NCBI GenBank assembly: GCA_017996675.1
Contig: JAGOGN010000064.1
Location: 1 to 8,146 of the forward strand
Source of the DNA: Lachnospiraceae bacterium
GTDB lineage: Bacteria; Bacillota_A; Clostridia; Lachnospirales; Lachnospiraceae
Length of the DNA: 8,146 bases
Direction of reading: 5' to 3'
The translations under genes were made by a program, and so were the position numbers. Below are positions 1-7,610 of this stretch, piece after piece (position 1 is the stretch's first letter; every line of letters begins with the position of its first letter). The notes below the pieces were generated by a model that saw nothing but the letters and a program-made list of their open reading frames with translations, did no database searches and was not told the DNA's origin.

Positions 1-1659
1 CAGGATTTCAAATATGGGGTACTCCAGGTCTTTATCATGCTGTCTATCCAATTTATTGGTGGTCTAATTGGAAAAGCTTGTGACGAACGTGTAGAAGTGA
101 TTCAGATTAATGCAGATGATATGGTGAAATCTCAAATCGCAACCAAGATCTATGAAATCGAATATGAGCGATTAGAAGAACATCAAACCATGGAACAATT
201 GAGAAATGCAGACTTAATGACAAGAGGAGTGGGTGGAATTGGTTATCAGATTCTAGATTGTTATCAGATTATGGAAGCAGCATTTTCGATACTTGGTTCG
301 CTGATGTTTACCGCGCTTTTATTCACACAGATTAAGGGAGGCAACGGTAATTTCTTTTGCTCTAACTGGTCCACCTTAATTTTAATCGGAATCTACGGAT
401 TCGTTATTTTCTTATTTGCGAAAAATAATAAAAAAATAGCAAAAGTTTTTGAAGAGCAGTCTAAGAAAAATGATAAAGTCAATGCACTTGCTGGGTACTT
501 AATTAATATGATGCTGGAGCAAAAAAATGCAAAGGATTTTCGAATTTATCAGATGCAGGATTCTTTGTCGAAACGTCTATCGGTACTTGAAGGAGAAGGA
601 ACCAGCATGTATTTGGATACTGCGAAAAAGACAGGGCTTTTAAGTGCAAGAAATGATTTCTTAAGTCAGTTATGTGCAGGTGCGGGCTATTTTATCATAG
701 GTGCGAAGGCAATGTATGGAGCGATATCTATTGGAAATGTGCTTTTATATGTGGGAGCATTAAACCAGATTATTACCGCAATTCTAACTTTAACACAAAT
801 TGGAAATCAATTTATCTATCGCGCTCAGTGCCTGCAGGCCTATACAGATTTTCTTCAGATGCCAAATATGTCCTATGATGGTACCTTACCGATTGAAAAA
901 AGAGCGGATGGAAATTATTTGTTTGAATTTCATGATGTGAGCTTTTCTTATCCAGACACGGAGAAAGAAATCATCAGCCATTTGAGCCTTCAGTTTAAGC
1001 CAAATGAAAAGTTGGCAATTGTTGGAAAGAATGGTGCAGGAAAGACCACATTAATTAAATTATTATGTCGACTGTATGAACCAACTTCAGGAAGCATTAC
1101 CTTAAATGGAATTGATATTCGTAAGTACGATTACGAAGAATATGTGCAAGCTTTTTCGGTTGTATTTCAGGACTTCCAGCTGTTTTCTTTAGGTTTAGGA
1201 GACAACATTGCTGCCGGAGAAAAGTGGAAGGAAGAAGATGTCTGGTCATCTTTAGACCGAGTACAAATGAGAAAGCGTGTGGAAAAAATGCCTGACCGTT
1301 TGAAAACCAGATTGTATAATAACAACGGAAGTGGCGTCGATCTGTCAGGTGGAGAAGCTCAAAAATGTGCGATTGCCAGAGCTCTTTATAAAGATGCACC
1401 GTTTGTCATCTTAGACGAACCGACTGCTGCATTAGATCCAATTGCAGAAGCAGAAATCTATGAGAACTTTAATCAGATGATTGAAAATAAAACAGCAGTT
1501 TATATTTCTCATCGAATGAGTAGTTGCCAATTTTGTGATCGAATCATCGTATTAGATAAAGGAAAAATTAGTGAAGAGGGAACCCATGACATTTTGGTAA
1601 ATAAGCAAGGTATTTATGCGCAGCTCTATCAAATGCAAGCACAATATTACGCATCTTAA
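1..1659 (+). CDS. ABC transporter, fused permease and ATP-binding protein (5' end missing)
   Basis: An ABC exporter half-transporter that would use ATP to move an unidentified substrate across the cytoplasmic membrane, probably as a dimer. The frame is open to the left edge, so the first in-frame ATG (37) is probably internal and the true start lies upstream; about 552 residues are visible against roughly 580-600 for the family. Counting from the ATG at 37, hydrophobic segments lie at about -8 to 12, 72-97, 111-128, 212-230 and 233-256, so a sixth is probably in the missing part. The nucleotide-binding domain (about 294-540) looks complete: A-loop Tyr305, Walker A GKNGAGKT (330-337), Q-loop Gln378, signature LSGGE (436-440), Walker B VILDE (457-461, catalytic Glu461), D-loop and switch His492. 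Such genes often occur in pairs, so a partner may lie just upstream. The substrate cannot be told from the sequence. A terminator follows. Confidence 0.93.
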   Translation, partial: QDFKYGVLQVFIMLSIQFIGGLIGKACDERVEVIQINADDMVKSQIATKIYEIEYERLEEHQTMEQLRNADLMTRGVGGIGYQILDCYQIMEAAFSILGSLMFTALLFTQIKGGNGNFFCSNWSTLILIGIYGFVIFLFAKNNKKIAKVFEEQSKKNDKVNALAGYLINMMLEQKNAKDFRIYQMQDSLSKRLSVLEGEGTSMYLDTAKKTGLLSARNDFLSQLCAGAGYFIIGAKAMYGAISIGNVLLYVGALNQIITAILTLTQIGNQFIYRAQCLQAYTDFLQMPNMSYDGTLPIEKRADGNYLFEFHDVSFSYPDTEKEIISHLSLQFKPNEKLAIVGKNGAGKTTLIKLLCRLYEPTSGSITLNGIDIRKYDYEEYVQAFSVVFQDFQLFSLGLGDNIAAGEKWKEEDVWSSLDRVQMRKRVEKMPDRLKTRLYNNNGSGVDLSGGEAQKCAIARALYKDAPFVILDEPTAALDPIAEAEIYENFNQMIENKTAVYISHRMSSCQFCDRIIVLDKGKISEEGTHDILVNKQGIYAQLYQMQAQYYAS

Positions 1660-1675
1660 TCTTTATAAGTCAAAC

Positions 1676-1703
1676 AAAAAAGCGCCAGAGATGGTGCTTT
1701 TTT
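1676..1703 (+). terminator. Intrinsic terminator after the ABC transporter gene
   Basis: An 11-bp stem (A-tract plus GCGCC pairing with GGTGC plus T-tract, one G-T wobble) closes a 6-base loop AGAGAT and ends in six T. It begins 17 bases after the TAA stop of the ABC gene, so it should end that transcript and separate it from the lipoprotein gene. Confidence 0.85.
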
Positions 1704-1713
1704 GATGTCCAGA

Positions 1714-1722
1714 TGGTATAAT
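1714..1722 (+). promoter_or_regulatory. Extended -10 promoter for the lipoprotein gene
   Basis: TGGTATAAT matches the extended -10 consensus TGnTATAAT exactly. No good -35 is seen at the right distance, where the terminator stem lies, but extended -10 promoters can work without one. Transcription would start near 1729, giving a leader of about 22 bases with GGGGAAG (1740-1746) five bases before the ATG at 1752. A weaker alternative is TTGATG (1702-1707) with TACATT (1725-1730), 17 bases apart. Confidence 0.6.
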
Positions 1723-1751
1723 AATACATTATACTATTTGGGGAAGTGAGG

Positions 1752-3320
1752 ATGTTAGCGAACTATGCTGACAAAAACATTATGAAAAGAGGAAGTTATA
1801 AGAAGCGTATTTGGATTGTTGGTACAATGAGTCTTTTAATGATGTGTTGTAGCGCTTGTGGGAGTAACAAAGATGATTTTCAAAAAGGTAGCTATCAGGC
1901 GAACGAATTATTTGAACAGTCTGTTGAAACCATGGTGCAGTCCAGTTCTAATTTAGAGATCCACTTTGAAACGGATCTATATCAAGAGGAGGAATCCCAA
2001 AAAATAGCCAAGCAAATCAGACAGTATTACGAAAAGATTGAACAGGTTGGTGGGAAATTAGCACAACCGCTTCAAATTTATGTTGTTCTAGACTCCCGTA
2101 AAAGTGGTTTAAAAGTGGGAGAACATAAAATCATTTGCACCATGAAGGACATCGAAAGTGGTGAATATAGAAGGGCAATGGTTCAAGAGTCTTTTCAACT
2201 AAAAGATTTATGGAAAGTAATCGGTCTTGAATACTACTTGTTTAAAGAAGCGGATCAGGCTCCTGTAATAAACACAAAGGACCTAAAAAAACAGCTTGAA
2301 AATAAGGAAAATCAGGATATTCTAAATCTTCGTCCCTTTCACTTCATGCCATTTTTTACAGATATGGAAGATGTGATTTTGGCGCAGAATACGGCTCGTT
2401 CTTTGACTGAATATCAGATTATGAATGGAAGTCTGAAAGAATTTTTGTCAGGAAAGTATGATACAGAAAGAAAAGAATTGTGGATGGAATCCATTGATCT
2501 TAAAAATGTGGAACTATCACCGATTGAAGAAATGAACATTACGATTCAAACGAACGAAAATCAAAAAGTAGAACTGATAAAAGATCAACATCACTTTGTG
2601 TTTGAGGCGTCTAGTTGGATGACAAGCAGTAAAGAAGTATCATCATTTTTAGTGGATTGGACGAAGGGCTTCCAAACAATTATGGATAGCTTTGAGCGAG
2701 ATGGTGAAGAGATGAAAGCATTGTTAGAGGAATGTTGGGAAAAGCCCTTTACTATTGTGTTTGTAGATTCTGAGGAAAAGGACAATACAAAAGATACCAT
2801 TTATCTAAAAAAAGGAGATGATCCATTATACGAATTGATCGGACAGTATTTAAACAATTTGGGTACAACGGATTCATGGATGGTAAATGGATTTGCATGC
2901 TATTTTTCAAGAGAGAATGAACCAGTTTGGCTGGATCAAGATGAGAAAGAGGAGTTGGTTTCTTTGCTGAATAAAGAAGAAGCATATGAACATCTTTCAA
3001 AAACAGATCAAAAAAAAGCGGATCAGATTCGCGAGCAATATGAAAGAAGAGCATCTAGTCCTGTAACAGAAGATAACTTCAATTTTTGGATTTTTGTACA
3101 GGCAGAGGGCATTGCAAAGTTGGAAGCCAGGGTTCAATCAAGAAAAGCAATTACAGAATTGAGTACGTCAGAAGCATTTGCATTATCACAGTATCTGGTT
3201 CAAACATTTGGAATGGATGAATGTCTCGGTTTTTTAAATGGAGAAGAAACATTTAAGGAAGTATTTCGTGGTGATTTAAAGACAGTTATTAATAAATTTT
3301 TACGTTCTATAGAATCCTAG
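1752..3320 (+). CDS. Lipoprotein with degenerate peptidase-MA-like (gluzincin-type) domain, function unknown
   Basis: A 522-residue protein that I cannot name. The ATG at 1752 is chosen because GGGGAAG lies five bases before it; a GTG at 1746 overlaps that site. The N-terminus is a lipoprotein signal: basic residues K12 to R19, a hydrophobic stretch about 20-33, then C-S-A-C with the likely lipidated Cys36, so it should be anchored on the outer face of the membrane. The rest is charged, with no other membrane segment. The C-terminal half follows the layout of peptidase-MA-like metalloproteases: a YELIG segment (360-364) where HExxH is expected, WMVNGFA (377-383) where W-L-x-E-G-x-A is expected, and a tail TSEAFALSQYLVQTFG (from 472) like the usual S-F-x-x-Y-L-x-x-x-Y-G. 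All three zinc ligands are replaced (Y360, G364, N379), so I infer a non-catalytic binding or structural role. It has its own promoter and a consensus promoter right after its stop, so it is probably monocistronic or reads weakly into the peroxidase gene. Confidence 0.85.
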   Translation: MLANYADKNIMKRGSYKKRIWIVGTMSLLMMCCSACGSNKDDFQKGSYQANELFEQSVETMVQSSSNLEIHFETDLYQEEESQKIAKQIRQYYEKIEQVGGKLAQPLQIYVVLDSRKSGLKVGEHKIICTMKDIESGEYRRAMVQESFQLKDLWKVIGLEYYLFKEADQAPVINTKDLKKQLENKENQDILNLRPFHFMPFFTDMEDVILAQNTARSLTEYQIMNGSLKEFLSGKYDTERKELWMESIDLKNVELSPIEEMNITIQTNENQKVELIKDQHHFVFEASSWMTSSKEVSSFLVDWTKGFQTIMDSFERDGEEMKALLEECWEKPFTIVFVDSEEKDNTKDTIYLKKGDDPLYELIGQYLNNLGTTDSWMVNGFACYFSRENEPVWLDQDEKEELVSLLNKEEAYEHLSKTDQKKADQIREQYERRASSPVTEDNFNFWIFVQAEGIAKLEARVQSRKAITELSTSEAFALSQYLVQTFGMDECLGFLNGEETFKEVFRGDLKTVINKFLRSIES

Positions 3321-3349
3321 TTGACAAACTTAAATAGATTGTGTACAAT
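3321..3349 (+). promoter_or_regulatory. Sigma-A type promoter of the glutathione peroxidase gene
   Basis: TTGACA (3321-3326), a spacer of exactly 17 bases and TACAAT (3344-3349). The -35 is a perfect consensus and the -10 matches five of six. The -35 begins directly after the stop codon of the lipoprotein gene. Transcription should start near 3356. The -10 box lies inside the left arm of the inverted repeat at 3332-3380, so occupancy of that repeat would block the promoter. Confidence 0.85.
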
Positions 3350-3380
3350 GAATATATAAAACATTGCACACAATCTATTT
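3332..3380. promoter_or_regulatory. Large inverted repeat, probable repressor operator over the peroxidase promoter
   Basis: Two 18-base arms, AAATAGATTGTGTACAAT (3332-3349) and ATTGCACACAATCTATTT (3363-3380), pair at 17 of 18 positions around a 13-base spacer. Each arm also holds a small dyad ATTG-N4-CAAT (3338-3349 and 3363-3374), a layout typical of MarR/OhrR-type operators. The left copy covers the -10 and the right copy covers about +8 to +19. Because transcription from this promoter starts after the left arm, its RNA cannot form the hairpin, which favours a DNA-level operator. The regulator is not encoded in this window, and the family assignment is inference. Confidence 0.7.
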
Positions 3381-3401
3381 GTAATTCAAGGAGGGTAATA
3401 T

Positions 3402-3878
3402 ATGAATATATATGATTTCGAAGTAAAAAATGATGAGGGACAGATGGTGTCTTTATCAGAATTTAAAGGGAAAGTTTTGTTAATCGTAAATACTGCCACA
3501 GGATGTGGATTTACTCCACAATATGAGGGACTAGAAAAGCTGTATCGTGAATATAAGGATCAAGGATTTGAGATTCTGGATTTTCCATGTAACCAATTTG
3601 GAAATCAGGCGCCTGGATCCATGAGTGAAATCAAAGAATTTTGCCAATTATCCTATGATACATCATTTCCACTTTTTGAGAAAATTGAAGTTAATGGAGA
3701 GCAGGAAGCACCTCTTTATACCTTTTTGAAATCACAAAAAGGTGGAGCATTTGGAAAGAAAATCAAATGGAACTTCACTAAATTCTTACTTGATCGCGAG
3801 GGACAGGTAATCGAGAGATTTGCACCAACAGTAACGCCGGATAAAATGGAATCAAAAATTGTAGAATTGTTAAAATAA
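3402..3878 (+). CDS. Glutathione peroxidase family protein (thioredoxin-dependent type, Cys form)
   Basis: A cytoplasmic thiol peroxidase that reduces hydrogen peroxide or organic hydroperoxides. At 158 residues it has the usual length of small bacterial members (BsaA/Gpo type). A strong AAGGAGGG site (3388-3395) lies six bases before the ATG. The catalytic tetrad is visible: peroxidatic Cys35 in [12 protein letters not shown], Gln69 in GNQAPG, and Trp123-Asn124 in KWNFTKFL. Cys35 is encoded by TGT, so this is the cysteine and not the selenocysteine form. Cys81 in EFCQLS sits where the resolving cysteine of thioredoxin-using members lies, so thioredoxin is the more likely electron donor than glutathione; this is inferred from the family. 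There is no signal peptide. The gene has its own consensus promoter under an operator-like repeat, which suggests induction by peroxide or a related stress, and it converges on the hydrogenase operon with a shared terminator. Confidence 0.95.
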   Translation: MNIYDFEVKNDEGQMVSLSEFKGKVLLIVNTATGCGFTPQYEGLEKLYREYKDQGFEILDFPCNQFGNQAPGSMSEIKEFCQLSYDTSFPLFEKIEVNGEQEAPLYTFLKSQKGGAFGKKIKWNFTKFLLDREGQVIERFAPTVTPDKMESKIVELLK

Positions 3879-3896
3879 TGATCAGTTAAATAAGAA

Positions 3897-3932
3897 AAGA
3901 GCTCATTTCGCCAATTGACGAGATGAGCTCTT
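3897..3932. terminator. Shared bidirectional terminator between the peroxidase gene and hydA
   Basis: A 14-bp stem, AAGAGCTCATTTCG pairing with CGAGATGAGCTCTT with one T-G wobble, closes an 8-base loop. It lies 18 bases after the peroxidase stop and 9 bases after the hydA stop on the other strand. The T-rich tail is better on the - strand side (TTCTTATTT) than on the + strand (CTGCTTTAATT), so it may stop the hydrogenase transcript more efficiently. Confidence 0.85.
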
Positions 3933-3941
3933 CTGCTTTAA

Positions 3942-5669
3942 TTAATCACAATTCTTACAACTATAGTGTGTATGTAATATTTCGTGTGCGATGTGGCTGT
4001 TAGGCTTATCAAGGAATTCTTCATAAAGTTTAATAATAGAAGGATTTTCGTGAGATTTACGGAATTCCTTATTACGATCTTCCTGATACAAAGCATTCGC
4101 ACGTCGGTCTAAAATTTCATAATGTCCGTGCATATATGGTTGTCCACCACCGTCAATACAACCACCAGGACAAGCCATGATTTCAATAATCTGATAATCT
4201 GCTTCTCCGCTACGGATTTTATTGAGCAAGGTGCGGGCATTTCCAAGACCACTGGCGATGGCTGCTTTTACTTCCATATCTTTAATTTGGATGGTTGCTT
4301 CACGAATACCATCTAATCCACGAATCATACTAAATTCTACATTGTCTAATGTTTCGTTGGTAATCCATTCATAGGCAGTACGAAGAGCTGCTTCCATAAC
4401 TCCACCTGTAACACCAAAGATTACTCCTGCACCAGTAGATTCACCCATGAACTGGTCGAAGTCTTCGTCAGCAAGTGAATTGAAGTGGATGCCAGCTTCT
4501 TTAATCATCTTAGCTAATTCTCTGGTACTGATAACAATATCGACATCGTTGTCCATTTCAGGTCTTGCTGCTTCATACTTCTTTGCTAGACAAGGCATTA
4601 CGGATACTACGATCATGTTCTTTGGATCAATATTGAGTTTCTTTGCATAATAGCTTTTTGCAATAGCACCAAACATCTGCTGAGGAGATTTGCAAGTGGA
4701 TGGTACATCTAATAAATCGTTGAATTCATGCTCAAAGAAATTGATCCAACCTGGACAGCAGCTAGTAAGCATTGGAAGGCGACCACCATTTTGAATACGG
4801 TTCATTAATTCAGCGGCTTCTTCCATAATTGTCAAGTCTGCAGCGAAGTCTGTGTCAAATATCTTGTTAAAACCTAAGGCACGTAATGCAGCGACCATGC
4901 GACCGGTAACAGCTTCACCACTTTCGTCACCAAAAGCCTCACCCAAAGCTGCACGAACAGCTGGAGCGGTCTGGACAACAACAAACTTATCTTTGTCATT
5001 TAATGCATCCCATACTTTGGTAGTATTGTTTACTTCTGTTAATGCTCCCGTAGGACAAACCGACACACACTGACCACAGAAGGTACAGTTGGTCTCAATC
5101 ATTGGATGTCCAAAAGCAGGAGAAATAATGGTATTAAATCCTCTGTTTACAGCAGATAAAACGGATACTGTCTGAATTTGACTACAAACAGTTACGCATC
5201 TGCGGCAAAGGATACATTTATCCTGATTACGTTCAATAGCAGAACTGGAGAAATCCTTAGGGAAGGTTGTCATGTCACCTTTATACTTCATTTTACGGAT
5301 ACCCATATCAGAAGCAAGTGCCTGTAGTTCGCAGTTCATGCTCTTCTCACAAAGTAGACAGTCCTGTGGATGATCGGATAGTAAAAGTTCCACTACTGTC
5401 CGGCGTGCTTTGATTGCACGAATAGAGTTCGTGCGAACGACCATTCCTTCAGATACCATGGTGTTACAGGAAGGTGCAAGATTTTTACGACCTTCAATTT
5501 CTACTACACATACACGGCAAGAACCTGGATTATGCTCGACTCCATCATGAAGATTCATATGGCAGAGGGTAGGAATATAGATTTCCAGCTGTTTTGCAGC
5601 ATTTAGAATCGTAGTTCCTTCTTCAACCTGCACTTTTTTATCGTTAATAATAAGTGTAACTAAACTCAA
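3942..5669 (-). CDS. hydA: [FeFe] hydrogenase catalytic subunit HydA of the HydABC complex
   Basis: Catalytic subunit that makes or oxidises H2 at the H-cluster, in the cytoplasm. I chose TTG at 5669 (575 residues) because AAAGAGGTGG (5684-5675) lies five bases before it; the longer GTG start at 5678 would sit inside that site and add only three residues. Clusters in order: plant-type [2Fe-2S] (C36, C51, C54, C68), His-ligated [4Fe-4S] (H100, C104, C107, C113), two ferredoxin-type [4Fe-4S] (C152, C155, C158, C162 with C195, C198, C201, C205), then the H-cluster domain. The three signature loops are intact: TSCCPGW (302-308; C304 proton relay, C305 ligand), MPCLAKKYE (358-366; C360 ligand) and EIMACPGGC (496-504; C500, C504 ligands). 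The protein lacks the extra C-terminal [2Fe-2S] domain of Thermotoga HydA and ends in HTHYSCKNCD. It lies last in hydC-hydB-hydA, 33 bases after hydB. The operon context points to the bifurcating group A3. Confidence 0.96.
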   Translation of the reverse strand: MSLVTLIINDKKVQVEEGTTILNAAKQLEIYIPTLCHMNLHDGVEHNPGSCRVCVVEIEGRKNLAPSCNTMVSEGMVVRTNSIRAIKARRTVVELLLSDHPQDCLLCEKSMNCELQALASDMGIRKMKYKGDMTTFPKDFSSSAIERNQDKCILCRRCVTVCSQIQTVSVLSAVNRGFNTIISPAFGHPMIETNCTFCGQCVSVCPTGALTEVNNTTKVWDALNDKDKFVVVQTAPAVRAALGEAFGDESGEAVTGRMVAALRALGFNKIFDTDFAADLTIMEEAAELMNRIQNGGRLPMLTSCCPGWINFFEHEFNDLLDVPSTCKSPQQMFGAIAKSYYAKKLNIDPKNMIVVSVMPCLAKKYEAARPEMDNDVDIVISTRELAKMIKEAGIHFNSLADEDFDQFMGESTGAGVIFGVTGGVMEAALRTAYEWITNETLDNVEFSMIRGLDGIREATIQIKDMEVKAAIASGLGNARTLLNKIRSGEADYQIIEIMACPGGCIDGGGQPYMHGHYEILDRRANALYQEDRNKEFRKSHENPSIIKLYEEFLDKPNSHIAHEILHTHYSCKNCD

Positions 5670-5702
5670 AATGTCCACCTCTTTCTTGATTTATTGTATT
5701 GA

Positions 5703-7598
5703 TCAAATTTTAATGATTGCGTTTACAGGACAACTGGAGTAGCAAGCGCCACATTTCACGCAGGCTTCCTGCTGAATCTTATGCAATCCTTTCACATTAC
5801 CTGTAATACAGGAAACAGGGCAATTTTTAGCACACTTGGTACAACCGATACATTTAGTTGTGATTTCAAAACGAACAAGTTTCTTACAAACTCCTGCTGG
5901 ACAACGGTGATCTCTAACATGCGCAATATATTCATCCCAGAAGTATTTCATAGTACTCAAAACTGGATTTGGAGCAGTCTGACCTAAGCCACAAAGAGAA
6001 GTATCTTTAATGGTCTGTCCTAATTCTTTGAGTGTAATTAAATCTTCTTCGGTTCCTTCACCGTCTGTAATTTTTGTCAGAATTTCTAATAGACGTTTAT
6101 TACCAATTCGGCAAGGTGTACATTTGCCGCAGGATTCTTCAACAGTAAACTGAAGATAGAATTTAGCAATGTCAACCATACAGTTATCTTCATCCATAAC
6201 GATCATTCCGCCGGATCCCATCATGGAGCCAATGGCTGTTAGGGATTCATAATCGATTGGAAGATCTAAATCAGAAGCTGGAATACATCCGCCAGATGGT
6301 CCACCAGTCTGAACTGCTTTGAATTTACGGTCGTTCTTAATTCCACCACCGATATCATAAATAATTTCTCGTAAAGATGTGCCCATTGGTACTTCAACAA
6401 GACCTACATTGTTGATCTTACCTGCGAGAGCGAATACTTTTGTTCCTTTCGATCCGGCAGTACCAATAGAATTGTACCAGGAAGCGCCATTTAAAATGAT
6501 GGCAGGAATAGAAGCCAAAGTCTCTACGTTATTTACGCAGGTTGGTTTGCCCCAAAGTCCACTCTCAGCTGGGAATGGTGGTTTATTTGTTGGTTCGCCA
6601 CGTTTTCCTTCGATGGAATGAATGAGTGCGGTTTCTTCTCCACAAACAAATGCTCCAGCACCATATTTTAATTCAACGTCAAAACTAAAATCAGTTCCTA
6701 AAATATGTTCGCCCAAAAGACCCAACTTCTTAGCCTGAGCAAGTGCGATGAGAATTCTATTAACTGCTAGAGGATATTCTGCACGAATATAGATAAATCC
6801 TTTGGATGCGCCAATTGCATAACCAGCAATTGCCATTGCTTCTAAAATTCCATTTGGATCGCCTTCTAAGATGGAACGGTCCATAAATGCGCCTGGATCT
6901 CCTTCGTCAGCGTTACAAATAATATATTTCTGATCGGCATCATTAGCTTTGGCAAATGCCCATTTTTTACCAGTTGGGAATCCACCGCCGCCTCGGCCTC
7001 TTAATCCGGATTCTGTCATTAGTTGAATTACAGAATCAGGTGTCATTTCGGTAAGAACTTTTCCAAGAGCGAGATAGCCGTCTGCTCCAATTGATTCGGT
7101 GATTTCTTCAGGATTAATCAGACCGCAGTTACGCAAAGCAATTCTTCGTTGCTTTTTATAAAAGGACATTTCATCTTGGCGTTTAACGGTAGCTTTAATA
7201 GATGGCTCTTCATATAAAAGACGATTAACAGGATGACCATTTAATAAATGTTCCTGAACAATTTCTTTTGCATCATCTGGTGTAACATGAACATAAAATG
7301 TATTATCTGGATTGATTTTAACGATAGGTCCTTTTTCACAAAAACCAAAACATCCTGTTACGGATACCGTTACTTCGTCTTCTAATCCAGCGATTTTGAT
7401 TTCTTCCTGTAGACGAAGAATAATCCGGTCACTATCTGAAGATTTACAGCCTGTACCGCCGCACACAGTAATGATTCGTTTGCAACGTTTATTTTCAGCG
7501 GCCATTTCATCTTCGTAAGTTGGCTTCCGCATTTTTAAATTCTCGGCATATTCCTGAGAAAGTTTGACTAATTCGTCATACGATTGAATTCTTTCCAA
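5703..7598 (-). CDS. hydB: HydB, NuoF-like NADH- and FMN-binding subunit of the [FeFe] hydrogenase
   Basis: Diaphorase subunit that exchanges electrons with NAD(H) through FMN and is regarded as the site of electron bifurcation with ferredoxin. At 631 residues it is close to Thermotoga HydB. Domains in order: an N-terminal thioredoxin-like [2Fe-2S] domain with C46, C51, C83 and C87; a NuoF core with the glycine-rich FMN/NADH loop GRGGGGFPTG (201-210), NADEGDPGA (229-237) and the later FVCGEETALI segment; a [4Fe-4S] site CGKCTPC (C490, C493, C496) plus C536; and a C-terminal double [4Fe-4S] ferredoxin domain (C583, C586, C589, C593 and C613, C616, C619, C623). C566 and C571 (CPAGVC) lie just before that domain and may belong to the extra metal site seen in this family. 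The start is TTG, backed by AGGGGGAT (7612-7605) six bases upstream; the next in-frame Met is residue 23. It begins 12 bases after hydC, whose stop codon overlaps this ribosome site. Confidence 0.96.
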   Translation of the reverse strand: MERIQSYDELVKLSQEYAENLKMRKPTYEDEMAAENKRCKRIITVCGGTGCKSSDSDRIILRLQEEIKIAGLEDEVTVSVTGCFGFCEKGPIVKINPDNTFYVHVTPDDAKEIVQEHLLNGHPVNRLLYEEPSIKATVKRQDEMSFYKKQRRIALRNCGLINPEEITESIGADGYLALGKVLTEMTPDSVIQLMTESGLRGRGGGGFPTGKKWAFAKANDADQKYIICNADEGDPGAFMDRSILEGDPNGILEAMAIAGYAIGASKGFIYIRAEYPLAVNRILIALAQAKKLGLLGEHILGTDFSFDVELKYGAGAFVCGEETALIHSIEGKRGEPTNKPPFPAESGLWGKPTCVNNVETLASIPAIILNGASWYNSIGTAGSKGTKVFALAGKINNVGLVEVPMGTSLREIIYDIGGGIKNDRKFKAVQTGGPSGGCIPASDLDLPIDYESLTAIGSMMGSGGMIVMDEDNCMVDIAKFYLQFTVEESCGKCTPCRIGNKRLLEILTKITDGEGTEEDLITLKELGQTIKDTSLCGLGQTAPNPVLSTMKYFWDEYIAHVRDHRCPAGVCKKLVRFEITTKCIGCTKCAKNCPVSCITGNVKGLHKIQQEACVKCGACYSSCPVNAIIKI

Positions 7599-7610
7599 TG
7601 TCAGATCCCC

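Noticed and set aside
1097..1399. A 100-residue open frame on the - strand inside the ABC transporter gene
   Set aside because: It lies opposite the conserved ATPase domain, has no ribosome site I can recognise and no familiar motif, so it is a shadow.
2591..3054. Two overlapping open frames on the - strand inside the lipoprotein gene
   Set aside because: They overlap each other and the clear + strand gene, with no motif or start signal of their own.
3332..3380. The inverted repeat as a terminator for the lipoprotein gene
   Set aside because: No T run follows the right arm (GTAATTCAAGG), and the left arm overlaps a consensus promoter, so an operator explains it better. A weak attenuating effect on read-through cannot be excluded.
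5669..5678. GTG at 5678 as the hydA start
   Set aside because: It lies within the AAAGAGGTGG ribosome site and has no good site of its own; TTG at 5669 has correct spacing. The difference is three residues.
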